Source of the DNA: Delphinapterus leucas
Taxonomy: Eukaryota; Chordata; Mammalia; Artiodactyla; Monodontidae
Direction of reading: 5' to 3'
DNA: 64,000 nt
Assembly: GCF_002288925.2 (NCBI RefSeq)
Contig: NW_022098057.1
Span: 62,448,331-62,512,330 of the forward strand
Shown: positions 22,353 to 34,600 of the stretch, in pieces
Position numbering within the stretch: position 1 is the stretch's first letter
Layout: every line of letters begins with the position of its first letter
The notes under the pieces: generated by a model
The model's database searches: none
Told to the model about the DNA's origin: nothing
What the model saw: only the letters and a program-made list of their open reading frames with translations
Program-made: the position numbers and the translations under genes

Positions 22353-22354
22353 TG

Positions 22355-22985
22355 TTTTTTTTAATTGTCGTAAAATACACATAACATAAATTTACCATCT
22401 TAACCATTTTTAAGAGTACTGTATAGTTTAGTAGTGTTAAGTACATTCACAATGCTGTGCAACAGATCTCCAAAATTCTTTTCATCTTGCAGAACTGAAA
22501 CTTTATAACCATTAAACAATTCCCCATTTCCGCCCCCTCCCAGGCCATGGCAAGCACCATTCTACTTTCTGTCTCTAGGAAGCTGAGAACTCTAGGTATC
22601 TAGTATAAGCGGAATTATATAGTATTTGTCTTTTTGTGACTGGCTTCTTTCACTTAGCATGTCCCCCAAGCTCATTCATGTTGTAGCATGTATCAGAATT
22701 TCCTTCCTTTTTAAGGCTGGGTAATATCCATTGTATGTGTATATCACATTTTGTTTATCCATTGATGGACACATGGGTTGCTTCCACCTCTTGGCTGTTG
22801 TGAACATTGCTGCTGTGAACATCAGTATACAAATATCTCTTTGAGACCCTGTTTTCAATTCTGTGGGTTATATACCCAGAAGAATTGCTGGATCATATGA
22901 TAATTCTATTTCCTATTTTTGAGCAACCCCCGTATTGATTTCCGTAGGGGCTGCACCATTTTACATTCCCATCAACAGTGCACAG
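22355..22985 (-). mobile_element. LINE-1 3' UTR and ORF2 end
   Basis: Antisense L1: 'CACAATGCTGTGCAACAGAT', 'GTTGTAGCATGTATCAGAAT', 'TCTTGGCTGTTGTGAACATT' and 'TACATTCCCATCAACAGTGC'. Confidence 0.78.
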
Positions 22986-22989
22986 ACTA

Positions 22990-23460
22990 GGAAACATACA
23001 ATTAGTTTAAGAAGAATTAAGGTTTTTTTCCTAATTGCACTCTAGATTATGTCAAAGGGAAAACATTTAGAAATCTTAAGACTTTTACCTCTTCAAATTT
23101 TAGATGGATTGCTTTTCAGAATGATTTTTCTAATCAACATTTTATGAAATCCTCTAGCTGATAAAAGGTTAAACATTTACATTCTTCTCAAGAATTGAAT
23201 GAATTTTTATGTATTAACACAGATGGTGTTCCAGTTTTTACCATGCTCAATGCAGCAAGGGATCATTAATTTTCAGCATGCATGCCCTTTCGGCTCCCTG
23301 GTCTCTCCTCTCCTTCACAGCCACATTTCTAATGGCACTGGCCAGGGTCACCGCCCCCTTTCCTCCTCTCATGGTCTCTCCTTAGGTCACTCCAGTCCAG
23401 CATCCATCCCCATTACTCCCCTGAAACTGCATGGGGGTGCCCATGGCCCCCATGTTGACA
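22990..23460. other. Intergenic DNA, no gene seen
   Basis: Unassigned sequence. A short open frame at 23199-23570 has no recognisable domain. Confidence 0.4.
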
Positions 23461-23464
23461 ATTC

Positions 23465-23970
23465 CAATAGGTGGTTAATTTTATGGGTCAACTTGACTGG
23501 AATAAAAAACACCCAGATAGCTGGTGAAACATTATTTCTGGGTGTGTCTTGTGTTTCTGGAAGAGGTTAGCATTTGCTTCAGTACACTGAGTAAAGAGAT
23601 GTGCCCCTCACCAACGTCGACGGGCATCATCCAATCCGTTGAAGGCCCAAATGGAACAAAAAAAACACAAAGGGCAAATTCTCTCTCTTCTTGAGCTGGG
23701 ACATCCACCTTCCTGCCTTTGGACATCAGAGTTCCTTGCTCTAGGACCTTCAGACTCCAGGACTAACACCACCAGCCCTCTGATTCTCGGGCCTTCAGAG
23801 TCAGACTGAACTATTCCACCGACTTTTTTGCTCTTTAGCTTGCAGATCAAAGCTCGTCGGACTTCTCAGCCTCCATCACTGAGTGAGCCAATTCCTTCAT
23901 GTATCTCCTCTTATACAAATCTATGTATCCTATTGGTTCTCTTTCTCTGGAGAACCCTAATACAGTTGCT
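23465..23970. mobile_element. Ancient LTR-like or MER-type repeat
   Basis: 'GGTGGTTAATTTTATGGGTC', 'GGGCATCATCCAATCCGTTG' and 'CTCTTTCTCTGGAGAACCCT' (then AATACA) form a common ancient mammalian repeat. It is non-coding and the family is not assigned. Confidence 0.45.
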
Positions 23971-24014
23971 TTTCAGTCTCCATTTCAGTTTCTGAGTGCC
24001 TGTCAACCTAATGT

Positions 24015-24900
24015 TGAGCATGCATAGGGGAATAAGAATAGAGTGGGGAGAAGAATTACATAAAACTCCTCTGCTCAAACCCTCCATCTCCAGATCACTC
24101 ACAAGAAAGTCTAAAGTCCTCACAGTGGCCTACAAGGCTCTAAAGATTTGCCCCTGTTGGGAGACAATTCTCTATGAATCTCATATTTCTGCACTTCTTG
24201 GAGCAGAGGTACTGGAGGCCTTTATTTCGACTATCTTTTCAAGGACGTTCATATAAAGAACAGCCTTGGAAGAGACTCTCCATCTGAGGCAGGGGATAGT
24301 TTTGTCTGCTGTCCAGTGTAATACTGTCTCCATCTGGGTCAAAAGTCAGCCAGGTTTGCCTGCAGTCCATTATGAAAGACTGGGGCTCCCTAAGCTCTGG
24401 GTTCTTCAGCTGTGATGCAAATCCACTCTATGGGCAGCATCCACCTGGGCTGCTCTGCATCACCCCAGAGTACTTGTTGGGGGGCAAGTGCAAAATACAC
24501 AAACATGAAGCTCAGGCTTTGAGGTAATAAAATCCTTTGTCTCTGGCCCAGGAGTCTCGTGTTTGCCAGTATCCGTGGAAGTGTGCCTGGCTAACTCATT
24601 AGGTAAGCTCTCAGAACCTTCCCAATTCTTAACCACCTACCCCACACCTTTCTCACCTCACCTCCTGCTACTACTTCCCTTTTCACCCTGCCTGGCTACG
24701 CTGGCCTCCCAGCTGCTCCTGGAAGCTGCCATGAACACTCCTCCTTGAGGCCTCTGCACATGCTGTGCTGTCAGCCTGGAACATGTTACCCCCAGATGTC
24801 CTTCAGGTCCTGTCCAAATGGCACCTTGGTGGGGCCTTCCTTGACTACTCTCTACAACAGCCTCGCCACCAATAAACGGGTCGACTTTTGCCAACCTGAT
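24015..24900 (+). mobile_element. L2 LINE relic
   Basis: 'AGAAAGTCTAAAGTCCTCAC', 'GCCTACAAGGCTCTAAAG', 'CCTCTGCACATGCTGTGC' and 'CTTCAGGTCCTGTCCAAATG' are L2 3' region phrases. 24190-24560 between them is unassigned. Confidence 0.5.
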
Positions 24901-25039
24901 GGGTGAAAATGGTATCTCAGTGAGTTTTAAATTTATTAACTTTTGTTATTTTCTGTATTTATTATATTTCTATTATGAGTTTATTATGATTAAAAGCCAT
25001 GTGTATTTCCTTTCCTGATAATTGTGATTCTCTCCTTGT

Positions 25040-25425
25040 CTATTTTTTTTAACAACAGTCTTTTTAATTTTTCACTTGCCTATGATGTGATTACACATAT
25101 TTTTTCTCGTCATCTGTCTTGAGTTTACAGTGTTATCACTGTTGCTGTTTTGCCATATAAAATATTTTTATTTTTCTGTGGTTAAATTTATCAATCTTTT
25201 CTTTTATGGCTTCTGGCTTTTCAATCATAGCCAGAAAGGCCTTCTCTATTCCAGGATTATAAGGAATTCATCCATGCTTTTTTAAAATTTTTCTAGTACT
25301 TTTATGGTGTCATTTTTAAATATATATATTTTTGAATCATTTGGAACTTACTTGATGTGGCATGTGACTTATAAATTCAACTTTTAGGTTTTCTTGACAA
25401 CCCAACTGTCCCAACCCTTTTATTA
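25040..25425 (-). mobile_element. Old LINE-1 ORF2 fragment
   Basis: Antisense text ending 'CAACCCAACTGTCCCAACCC' corresponds to the L1 ORF2 stretch around the 'NWLSIWKK'-type segment. Heavily diverged. Confidence 0.5.
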
Positions 25426-25429
25426 TTTA

Positions 25430-25985
25430 TTTATTTTAAGCACATAATTGAAACACTTCTTAAAAACGTACTCTGAAAAAATTGCTTACGTGCATGACAA
25501 TGCCTCTTTCACCCATTTTAGAGGTGGGTACACTGTAGTTTGGGGCATTTGTCAACTTGACCAAGGCTTCCCAGCTGGTAAATGAAATTTGCAGCTCTCC
25601 TGAGAATCTGCCTGTGTGCTCCCTCCCTCCTCCTGAGTCCCCCAAGTCATCCTTGTGGTTTGGAAGCCTCTTACCTTACAGCCAGGCTTCTAACAAGGCC
25701 CGGTAGTCCAACGCATTAACTTGCATCATTAACTTGCACCGGGGCCAACCTGTGCCTCCAGGTGTGCACACCGGGGTTCCAAGCCCTCTGGACATAGTTC
25801 CCCTGGTTTAGTCAAAGCTGGTGAGAGGCCTCAGAACATAGCCTGACCCCTTTCAAATGTGTCTGGGCAGGATTCACACTCAATGCAGAAGACCCACAAG
25901 ATGAAAGGAGGGGGAAGGTGGTGAACTTGCCTATCCAGCCCCCTCTGAGTATTGTTGGAGTTGCCAGGTGCCATTTTATCTTTTT
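25430..25985. other. Intergenic DNA, no gene seen
   Basis: 'CCCAGCTGGTAAATG' near 25570 hints at a MIR core on the minus strand. Otherwise unassigned. Confidence 0.35.
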
Positions 25986-26013
25986 AAAATTTTATTGTTT
26001 AAAATTAACTTTT

Positions 26014-26141
26014 GGGGACTTCCCCGGTGGTCCAGTGGTTAAGACTCGTTGCTTCCGATGCAGGGGGCGCAGCTTTGATCCCTGGCTGGGGAACTAAGAT
26101 CCCACATGCCACGCAGCGTGGGCAAAAAACAAAAAAATAAA
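26014..26141 (+). mobile_element. tRNA-derived SINE inserted in an L1
   Basis: GGGGACTTCCCCGGTGGTCC through GCGTGGGC and an A-rich tail. The exact duplication TAAAATTAACTTTT at 26000-26013 and 26142-26155 brackets it. Confidence 0.92.
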
Positions 26142-26620
26142 TAAAATTAACTTTTATTGGAATATAGTTGATTTACAATGCTGTGTTAGTTTCTGCTGTA
26201 CAGCAAAGTGAATCAGTTATATATATACATGTATCCTGTCTTTTTTAGATTCTATTCCCATATAGGTCATTACAGAGTATTGAGTAGAGTTCCCTGTGCT
26301 ATACAGTAGGTCCATATTAGTTATCTATTTTATATATAGTAGTGTGTATATGTCAATCCCAATCTCCCAGTTTATCCCTCCCCCTACCCAGGTGCCACTT
26401 TAATTTTATTTCTGCATGTATCTGAGTTTATATCTGTACTTCGTTCCATTGGTTTGTGTGCCTTTTTGTGCACTAGTACCAAACTGTTTTAATTACTGAG
26501 GATCTATAATGTTTTAATATCTGATAGTGCTAGATCCCTCTCATTGTTCTGCTTCTTCAGAGCCTGTTTTCTGACTATTCTTGTTTATTTTTCCATTTGA
26601 ATTTTAGGAACAAACAGGGT
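26142..26620 (-). mobile_element. LINE-1 3' terminus followed by older L1 ORF2 text
   Basis: 26142-26395 is the antisense end of a cetartiodactyl L1 ('TTGATTTACAATGCTGTGTT', 'GTTCCCTGTGCTATACAGTA'). 26400-26620 is an older antisense ORF2 piece ('TGTTTTAATTACTGAGGATC'). Confidence 0.75.
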
Positions 26621-26884
26621 AGTTTAAAAAACACACACATAACACTCCCCTTTCACTTTGCCAACTGGACTTATGTCTTTATTGGTCATTCAAGTGGGGC
26701 AAAGGAAATACCCTTTTAAAACTCAAGTAAACGGGGTGTGTCTCGTAACCTGTCAGAGGAAACAAACTGTAATAAAAACACACACATAATAATTAATCCT
26801 ATTAGTTCTTTTATAGGAATCAGGTTAAATTTGTAATTTTACTTACAGAAAATTGAGATCTTTATGATAGAGTCTTCCCATCCA

Positions 26885-27190
26885 AAAGCATCATTCATCT
26901 TTCCATTTGACTCAGTTTTCTTATCTGTAAAATCGGAGTAATAATACCAATCTCATAGGGCTGTCCTCAGAATTAAATGAGAAAATGCAGGTGAAGGAAC
27001 CAATGATTTGGTTTGGAAGTGATTTGCCACTTCCTAGGGTATGAACTCGGGCTTGGTTACCACAGTATTCTGAACTTCGGTTCTCATTTGTAAACTGGGG
27101 ATAACAATAGTATCTGCTTCACAGGGCCGTAATGAAAGGGTCAAATGAAATGCGGCCTGCAAAGTACTCAGTGCACTCGAACATAAGTAC
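26885..27190 (+). mobile_element. Two MIR SINE relics upstream of SAR1A
   Basis: 26905-27000 ('TCTTATCTGTAAAATCGGAG', 'CTCATAGGGCTGTCCTCAG') and 27050-27190 ('TCATTTGTAAACTGGGGATA', 'TTCACAGGGCCGTAATG') are both sense MIR cores. Confidence 0.65.
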
Positions 27191-27399
27191 TCAATGAATA
27201 TTAGCTGTTCTTCTAGAAAACAGGCTATCCCAGGGAACTGCGATTTAACGCAGAAGCTCGCTGGGATCCATATTAGGTCGAGGGCTCTGAGGTCAACTCT
27301 TCCTTCCGAGAACCTACCTACCTGCCGGTCGCCACTTCTGATTTTCCCCCAGCGTCTGGGAACGCACTCGGTCGGATTTGAAGCCGTCTAGGTCCCCCG

Positions 27400-27960
27400 C
27401 GTGACTCCAGGATGACGCCCCCACCCTCCGGGTCATGGCGCTGCCACGTCTCGCGGTTCCTGCACTCCCTACGGGAGGAGGCGGGGCCAAGTCGGGCCCG
27501 CCCCCGAGGGCCTTCGTCTCGCCTGAGGCCCGCCCCTCCGCGGGTCGCAGTCTCTGGTAGGGCGGCAGCGGGTGTCAGAGCGACGTGACGCTGCGAAGGG
27601 GCGGGGGCGAGCACGCGCCCGGAAGTCCCGGGGGAGGGGGTGTTACGTATATCCGGCGAGTAGGTGGCGGTCCAGGGTGCTTCTGGGCTCTGTGCTCTGA
27701 GGGAGGGTCCAAGCCGCCTGCCGCCGCCGGAGGAGCCCCTTAGCCGTGAGTCGGGGACCGCGGCGAAGGAGGGAGCCGGGGCCGGAGGGGCTGGGGTGGC
27801 CGGCGGAGAGGGTCGGGGCGGAGGCCGGCGCAGGCGGGATTTTGGGGGGGGAAGTGACACGCAGGCGCTTCTGTGGGGCCGCGGGACTCGTTCTGGGCGG
27901 GGACGGGCCGGCTTGGCCGGGTCTGCTCGGTCCCCTGCCGGCCTCTCGGGTATCGGGTCC
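27400..27960 (+). promoter_or_regulatory. SAR1A: CpG island and promoter of SAR1A
   Basis: A dense GC and CpG block with no TATA box at a fixed distance. A CRE/XBP1-like ACGT core, GACGTGACG, lies at 27582-27590 and an ETS-type CCGGAAGT at 27619-27626, just before the inferred start near 27650. Factor binding is inferred. COPII genes are known targets of the secretory stress response, which makes the ACGT core worth noting. Confidence 0.75.
27650..27745 (+). other. SAR1A: SAR1A non-coding exon 1 (5' UTR)
   Basis: The exon ends at 27745 with CCTTAGCC before a consensus GTGAGT donor (27746). The transcription start is estimated from the CpG island and is uncertain by tens of bases. Intron 1 then runs to 31569. 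Confidence 0.65.
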
Positions 27961-28124
27961 ATCAGCATTCCGCTCGGGGGTTTTGCAGCTGCTGGGCAGG
28001 ATAACAGTTTTTCTGTCGGTACCGTGCGCTCTGGTTTACGAATCGGCTTCATATCCCCTGTCTCGGATGAGCTTCAGCCCTCGGTGGGGTGGATTGAAGT
28101 CCTTGACGATTATCCTTTTTTATT

Positions 28125-28250
28125 TTTTTTATTTTACAGATTCGGGGACTAAGGCTTGTTGAGGCACAGTGAATTGCCCAAGGCCCCGCAGATAGCAAGT
28201 GTGAGCGTTCGAACCAGATCTCCTGGCTCCTAGTCCAGGGCTCTCCCCAC
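28125..28250 (-). mobile_element. MIR SINE relic in SAR1A intron 1
   Basis: 'TTTTACAGATTCGGGGACTA', 'GAATTGCCCAAGGCCCCGCA' and 'GCGTTCGAACCAG' are the antisense MIR pattern. Confidence 0.65.
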
Positions 28251-28959
28251 CCCCACTTCAGCTGTGTGTTATCGTCTGCTGCTGTCCTCGGTCGAACCCC
28301 GTGTTTTCTTCTTCCACTTCCCCCTTTTTCCCCTCTCTCTTCAGTGCATGGAAAAAAATCTCTGTTAGTATTCACCCTTGTTCTCGTCTTTTCTCCTTTA
28401 CCGCGGTGCATCTGCTTAGGTTTTCACAGGGGGCTTTACAGAGTTTTGCAGTGGGGCTGACCTTTGACGTTTACTCTGCAGCCAAGCAGAGTTTCTTAGC
28501 TAAAAACCAGCGGCTTGCTACCCCCAGATCTGTCTGAAACGGTGTCTTCAGGTTGCTCTGAGCATGAATAAGAAGTAATGAGTATGTATAAGAAGTGATG
28601 CATAGATTTTTTATTGGTTAATTGTCAGTCTAGTGCTCCTCCTTTTTATTTATTTGAATCAGTCAGTCCTGAAATTTGCAAATGTTAGTTTTAGGTACGT
28701 TGGCAGTGCTTTTGTTGGTAGTTATAGCCCTTAGATTGTAGTCTAATTTGCCATAAGGTGCCATAAGGTGGTAAAGTGGATCAAGGATAGAAAAGGAATA
28801 AAATGCTAGTTATTAATATATCGTTCAGAAGTTGTGATGAGTTGTAAGGAAGAAAACAGCAGGTTATCATCTGTGTAGTTGGTGGTTTAAGGAAGCTTTA
28901 TGTTTTTTTAAAGCATTTTTGTGATTTGCATTGGAATTTTATGTGATATTAACAGGAAG

Positions 28960-29150
28960 AGCTTTGGCTTTGGCATTAAAAGAGGAGGGTTTAAGTCCTG
29001 GCATTGTTACTTTTTCAGCTGAGCAGTCTTGGTCAAGCTAGCTAATCTAGGACCATCAGCATCCTCATCTTGTTAAATGAGGCTAAGGATTCCTGCCTCA
29101 TAGGGTTGGTGTGAGGCTGAAATGAGATATATGTGCAGGCACTGTATAAA
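28960..29150 (+). mobile_element. MIR SINE relic in SAR1A intron 1
   Basis: 'GCTTTGGCTTTGGCATTAAA', 'TTAAGTCCTGGCATTGTTAC' and 'CTCATAGGGTTGGTGTGAGG'. Confidence 0.7.
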
Positions 29151-29159
29151 CTGAAAAAC

Positions 29160-29885
29160 TACTCACGAGGGGGTACAAAGCCTAAGATCTCAAGGATGGA
29201 GGAGCCATCAGAGACATTTCCTTAACTTTGGGTAACAATACAGTGCAACTCTTTGGGTCCAGTAAGGGGTTTTATTATTTTTTAACATCACCTGAAAAGT
29301 TTCTTCAAGTACTTTACGTAGATCATTTTGGAGGGAAGAATTATGGGACTTTTAAAGCAGGGATGTCAAGGGAAAATAAATTGGAAAGTCAAAGTAGTTC
29401 AGTTAACCGTGAAAGATTCCCTAAAATGGGCTGTTCCCCTTGTCACCTTGGGAGAATTTATCTAGTTGGGAATACTTCTAAAATGATGTAGTAAAACTTT
29501 ACAAACGGTCTAGAAAGTAATGACTGTAAACCAGTGTAGTATAAATGAATATATAAGTGTTGGGTTTTAAAGTCGTAATCATTGGGAGTGACCTTAATGA
29601 GAGGTGCTCTCTAAAGGTGAGCCCTGCCTCTCCAAGTGGTAGACGGAGAAAATAGGGAAGGATGAGTGGTTTGGTGGGATTGCAGAGGAGAGGCACATTG
29701 TTCTTTTACTTAGCCTGCAGTGGAAACTTAAGCACAGGAACTTTGTAAGTATATTTAAGTCATTGGACTTCTTAAAGTAGAGACAAGGTTTCCGGACAAA
29801 ACTATTATTTAACATACTAAATTTGGTTTTTCTGCCAAAATATACTTTGATGTTACTGAAGAGGGGAAAAAAACCTTATTTAGTA
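29160..29885. other. SAR1A intron 1, no recognised feature
   Basis: Short frames only. No repeat family or exon recognised. Confidence 0.45.
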
Positions 29886-29890
29886 TCCTT

Positions 29891-30002
29891 TTTTTTTTTT
29901 GGCCGCACTGCGCGGCATGCAGAATTTCCCTGAACAGGGATTGAACCCGTGCCCCTGCAGTGGAAGTACGGAGTCTTAACCATTGGACCACCGGGGAAAT
30001 TC
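29891..30002 (-). mobile_element. tRNA-derived SINE, short type
   Basis: T-run, GGCCGCACTGCGCGGCATGC, ending GGACCACCGGGGAAATTCT. TAGTATCCTTT/TAGGATCTTT flanks suggest the duplication. Confidence 0.82.
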
Positions 30003-30293
30003 TAGGATCTTTCTATAAAAGCTTTTTCCTTCAGTCTCCACCCCACCCAAACTCCCAAGCTTCATTTGGCCCTTCTGTGGTAAGAGCCATAGAAGATAAG
30101 CACTAAAGCCGTCTCTAAAGTTTACATGTCAGGCCACAGGCCTGACTTTAAAAAAACGCAGTAATTGGATGAAAAAGAAAATTAACACACACTGTCTCCA
30201 TTTTTCAATTTCTTCTTCATCTAGCATTCTTTGAAGAATATAGGTGGGTTTTTGTGGCTAACCCTTTTACAGTAAACTTCTGTTTACTTTTTT

Positions 30294-30494
30294 GTGTGTG
30301 TGTGTGGTACACGGGCCTCTCACTGTTGTGGCCTCTCCTGTTGCGGAGCACAGGCTCCAGACGCGCAGGCTCAGCGGCCATGGCTCACGGGCCCAGCTGC
30401 TTCGCGGCATGTGGGATCCTCCCGGACCGGGGCACGAACCCGCGTCCCCTGCGTCGGCAGGCGGACTCTCAACCACTGCGCCACCAGGGAAGCC
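30294..30494 (-). mobile_element. CHR-type SINE, short form, with a (GT)n tail
   Basis: The body ends CCACCAGGGAAGCC. The tail is GTGTGTGTGTGTG in place of the usual T-run. The exact duplication CTGTTTACTTTTTT at 30280-30293 and 30495-30508 brackets it. Confidence 0.93.
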
Positions 30495-30509
30495 CTGTTT
30501 ACTTTTTTT

Positions 30510-31560
30510 TAAAAACAAAACTTCAGCAAATTTGTTTGATAACAGTTGGCCACCTGGTGTTCAGGTGTTCTTGCTGATGGAGAGGAGTGAAAATGGGGGA
30601 TCATCCTTTTTTCTGCACCAAATCTGAGATACTGAGGCAGAAGTTCAGTGTGATCAGGACATGCTGACTCTGAGAAACCTTAGCGCCCACCATTAGCTCT
30701 AGATCCTACCCTCTTAACATTCAGAGGTCCTCTTGCTTATTTCCCAGTGTATGTAGACCTTTTAGGAGCTTCGGGTCATCTTCTGTTTTGTCTAGGCTTA
30801 TGGGAAACAGTAGAAAAAGTGGTGTTAATATCAGTATTGAGGTATTTACTTGGCTAGGAACCTTCCTCTATGCCCTGAATGAGTATTCTTATTTTAAGAA
30901 AGTCCATATTTGTAAAATGGGTTAGGTAGGTGTTGATTATTCACATTATGATCGGATTCTCTTATCTCGTCATGGCTCTCCATTATAGTGATATCATCTT
31001 TTTTTAAGTTGAGATACATATTATAAGAGGGGTTAAACAAATATTAAGAAGAGATAGCATTGGTAAATGGAGCATTACAAATTGTGCCAGCCAGTAGGAT
31101 TTTGGTGACCTTGTTTTTTAGAGTTTGCAAGGATGGGTTAATATGCTTTTCATTCAGGTTAATATGCCTTTATTCTTATTTTCTACTTAGTGCATCATTG
31201 TGACATTTTGATCCAGATTATTGATGGGGCTGATTTCCTAGAAGTTTTGCTAACTGGTAGACAGCAGTGGTGTATCTAGGGAATGCGAATGAGCAGCTGC
31301 CTGGAGGAGTGAATCACACAGCAAAAGAGGAAAGTATCTTTAACTCCTAGTCTTCTGAGTATCATAGATTGGAAACTTAGAAAACCAGAAGTTTGTGCAG
31401 ATCTGAGGACCCCAGAGACTTCCCTCCAGAATGCACAATCCTTTGTTTTCTTATGCCCCAAAACATGGGACTGTAAACATGCATCAGGGCCAGTGAATGA
31501 GAGTTAACTTCTCCAGAAATATACTAGCATTCAGAAAGCTAATGTTTGCTGCTTTCCTAT
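30510..31560. other. SAR1A intron 1 distal part, no recognised feature
   Basis: No exon, RNA or clear repeat is recognised up to the acceptor of the first coding exon. Confidence 0.45.
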
Positions 31561-31585
31561 TTTATACAGGTAGTAAGCATTAATA

Positions 31586-31643
31586 ATGTCTTTCATCTTT
31601 GAGTGGCTCTACAATGGCTTCAGCAGTGTGCTCCAGTTCCTAG
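31586..31643 (+). CDS. SAR1A: SAR1A coding exon 1 (exon 2 of the gene)
   Basis: The exon begins at about 31570 after TTATACAG. ATG is at 31586-31588, and it encodes [19 protein letters not shown] plus one base, with donor GTAAAG. Confidence 0.95.
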
Positions 31644-34600
31644 GTAAAGCCATTTCCTTGAAATATATCATAGGTTTCAAACTATGTGTATTTCCTGTAA
31701 CCATTTAAATGTTGATACAAGTAGGCTTTGGTGTGTAGAGAGCAAATTATGTTAACGTTTGGTTTTTTCTTTTTTAGGACTCTACAAGAAATCTGGAAAA
31801 CTTGTATTCTTGGGTTTGGACAATGCAGGCAAAACCACTCTTCTACACATGCTCAAAGATGACAGATTGGGCCAACATGTTCCAACATTACATCCGAGTA
31901 GGTTTGAAAATACCTGGTGACCTTTTGATATTTGAGGGTCAGTGTCAGGGCTGTAGGATGAATCCCAAGTTGATTCAGTTCTGTTATTAACTGAAGCCCC
32001 AAAAGACAGCTTACTTGAAAAAAATTCCTTATAGGATACACTCAGGTCAAACACCCATAAATCTAAACCTCTGGAACTTTGTCACTATCTGTTCTGACTA
32101 GTCCTGCAATGGGACACATCTCCCATATCTACTTCTAAGGAGCAGCAAACACCTTGGAGGAAAAGAGACTTGTTGGTTTTTTAGAATTATTTAAGAGTGT
32201 TTTCACCGTTGTATCCTTTTCTTTACATAGTGAAAGCTTCATTAGGTTTTGCATTTGTATTGGATTAGAATACTGGTAGTTGGGCCTTGTTGGATGGAGA
32301 AGTTTATTTCCTTCCTTTATTTTTCAGCATCAGAAGAGCTGACAATTGCTGGAATGACTTTTACAACTTTTGATCTTGGTGGGCATGAACAAGGTAAGAG
32401 ATGATTCAGTGGAAGGGTGGTTGACTTCTGGTTCATTTTGTTCCCCTTTTTTAAAGCAGTGTGTCATATATACCTTTTAAATTGCTTGAGATCTTAATGA
32501 AGTTGTTTTATTCACTTATTTTTAAGTAATTTCAAATTTGCCAAAAGTTGCATAAATAATACAGAGGACTCCCCTCCTTTATAACTTTGGCCCAAATTTA
32601 TTAGTCTCCCTCTCTGTGTAAAACATGTTAATATTTATTTTTCTTGACCCTTTTGTGAGTTCATCATGTTCTTTTACTCCTTAAATACTTTAATGCGTGT
32701 TTCCTAATAACAAGAATATTCCCTTATATAATCATAATAATTATCAGACCCAGGAAGCTTTATTTGTCTACTCTATAGTGTATATTCCCTTTTTTTGTCA
32801 TTTGTTCTAATAATCTCCTTTGTAGCATTTTTCCTCTTATGCAAGATCCATTACAGTATCACATTGAATTTAATCATGTCTTTCTTGTATCTGTTATTCA
32901 ATGGAGTTAAAGTATGTAGGAAATTAAGTTATTTGTAAGTAATTTTAAATTTGTCAAAAGTTGCAAAAATAATACAGTGACTATTTGTGACCACCGTGAT
33001 CTGAATTGATTTTTTGTATACTCTCCCCATTTGGGGCCGTTGGTGGAACATTTTCTGCCTTCTTGCTCTCCATTTGGTTCCCAGTTCTTGTCAGGTGTTT
33101 TGGAGATATGCAGAATGGGGCATCTTTATCCGATCAATGCCCACTTTACATTTGGCAAGACTCTAGGCTTAGGAGTAAAACATTTAAGATGTGGGAATAA
33201 ATATTCTGGGAAGGTAGAAGAAAGAACCTATTGAGATTCTGTCAGGTTTACTCATTTGTTATTAAATTGAGTTGAGATGTCTCCTTTTGGAGCATTATGT
33301 TATTAGGTTGAATCTAATACAGTGTTTTTTAAAGTGTAGTGTAAAAAAAGTAGAATATTGGTAATTGTAAATGTAAAGTCAGATAATTTTAGCTAGAAGG
33401 CTGAGAAGAGATCCAAATAATTTTATAGTCAGTGATTTCATTAACGTATAATTACATTTATTTTATTCATTTATTATTTACATCCTACAAAATCATTTAT
33501 GTAGTATGAGCACCATCACATAAAATACCTATACAGAAGAAAGATTGAAAGAAAGTACACAGAAACATTAGCAGTGGCTGTGTATTGATGGAGGATTATA
33601 GATTATCTTGTTTCCTTTTTTCTTTAATGAGCTTGTATTATTTCCATTTGGGTAGGGATGGGTGTATGATCTCTTTTCTGCTTCTTTCAAAAGTATTTGT
33701 AACTGCTTACAAATTTAAATTCAGAGATAACACGGTTATAAGCTGAACTGAGACCATCTGGAGAATGCAGAAGGAGTAGGTGTTTTTAGACACCTGAACT
33801 GGGAATTGTGTATTATTTGGTGTGATAAATTTAGCTTTCAGGTTTTGATAGAGAAGGGAAATGCGTTTTTGTACAGATGGTCCCCAACTTAATGATGGTT
33901 CGACTTAAGATTTTTTGACTTTATCTTGATGCAAAAGTGATACGTATTCAGTAGAAACTGTACTTCAGATTTTGAATTTTGATCTTTTCCCAGGCTAGCC
34001 ACGTATGGTATTGTACCATACATAGTCTCTCATCATGCTGGGCAGTTCCCAGTCAGCCATGTGATCCTGAGGGTAAACAACTGATACACTTACAACCATT
34101 CTGCACCAATGCAACCATTCTCTTTTCCACTTTCAGTACAATGTTCAATAAATTACATGAGAGATTCAACACATTATAAAATCGGTTTTGTGTTAGATGA
34201 TTTTGCCCAACTGTAGGCTGATGTAAGTGTTCTGAGCACTTTTCAGGTAGGCTGGGCTAAGCTCTGTTTGGTAGGTGTATTAAATGCATTTTCGACTTAT
34301 GAGATTTTCAATTTATGATCGATTTATCGGGACATAACCCCATTGTTAGTCAAGAAAAATCTGTACATAGTTTTGTTTTGTTTGAGGAAAATTTACTTAA
34401 CAGAAACACTTTTTCATGATAACCTAGCCACCATTTTACACAAATTACTAAAATGCTATACATTTGGAGGTTTCCTTTTTTTTTTTTTAGTATAACTTAA
34501 AAATTTTAACTTATGCAAGTAGTCCAGGCTCAATGTCACAAATTCAGTATACAATCAGTATTCAAATATGGGAGGTAAAAGTGAAATTCCCCAACCTCCC

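Noticed and set aside
27318..28162. Open frames of 138-244 codons on both strands around the SAR1A CpG island
   Set aside because: Low stop density from GC content. The products are Pro/Arg/Gly-rich with no domain, and SAR1A starts its protein in the next exon.
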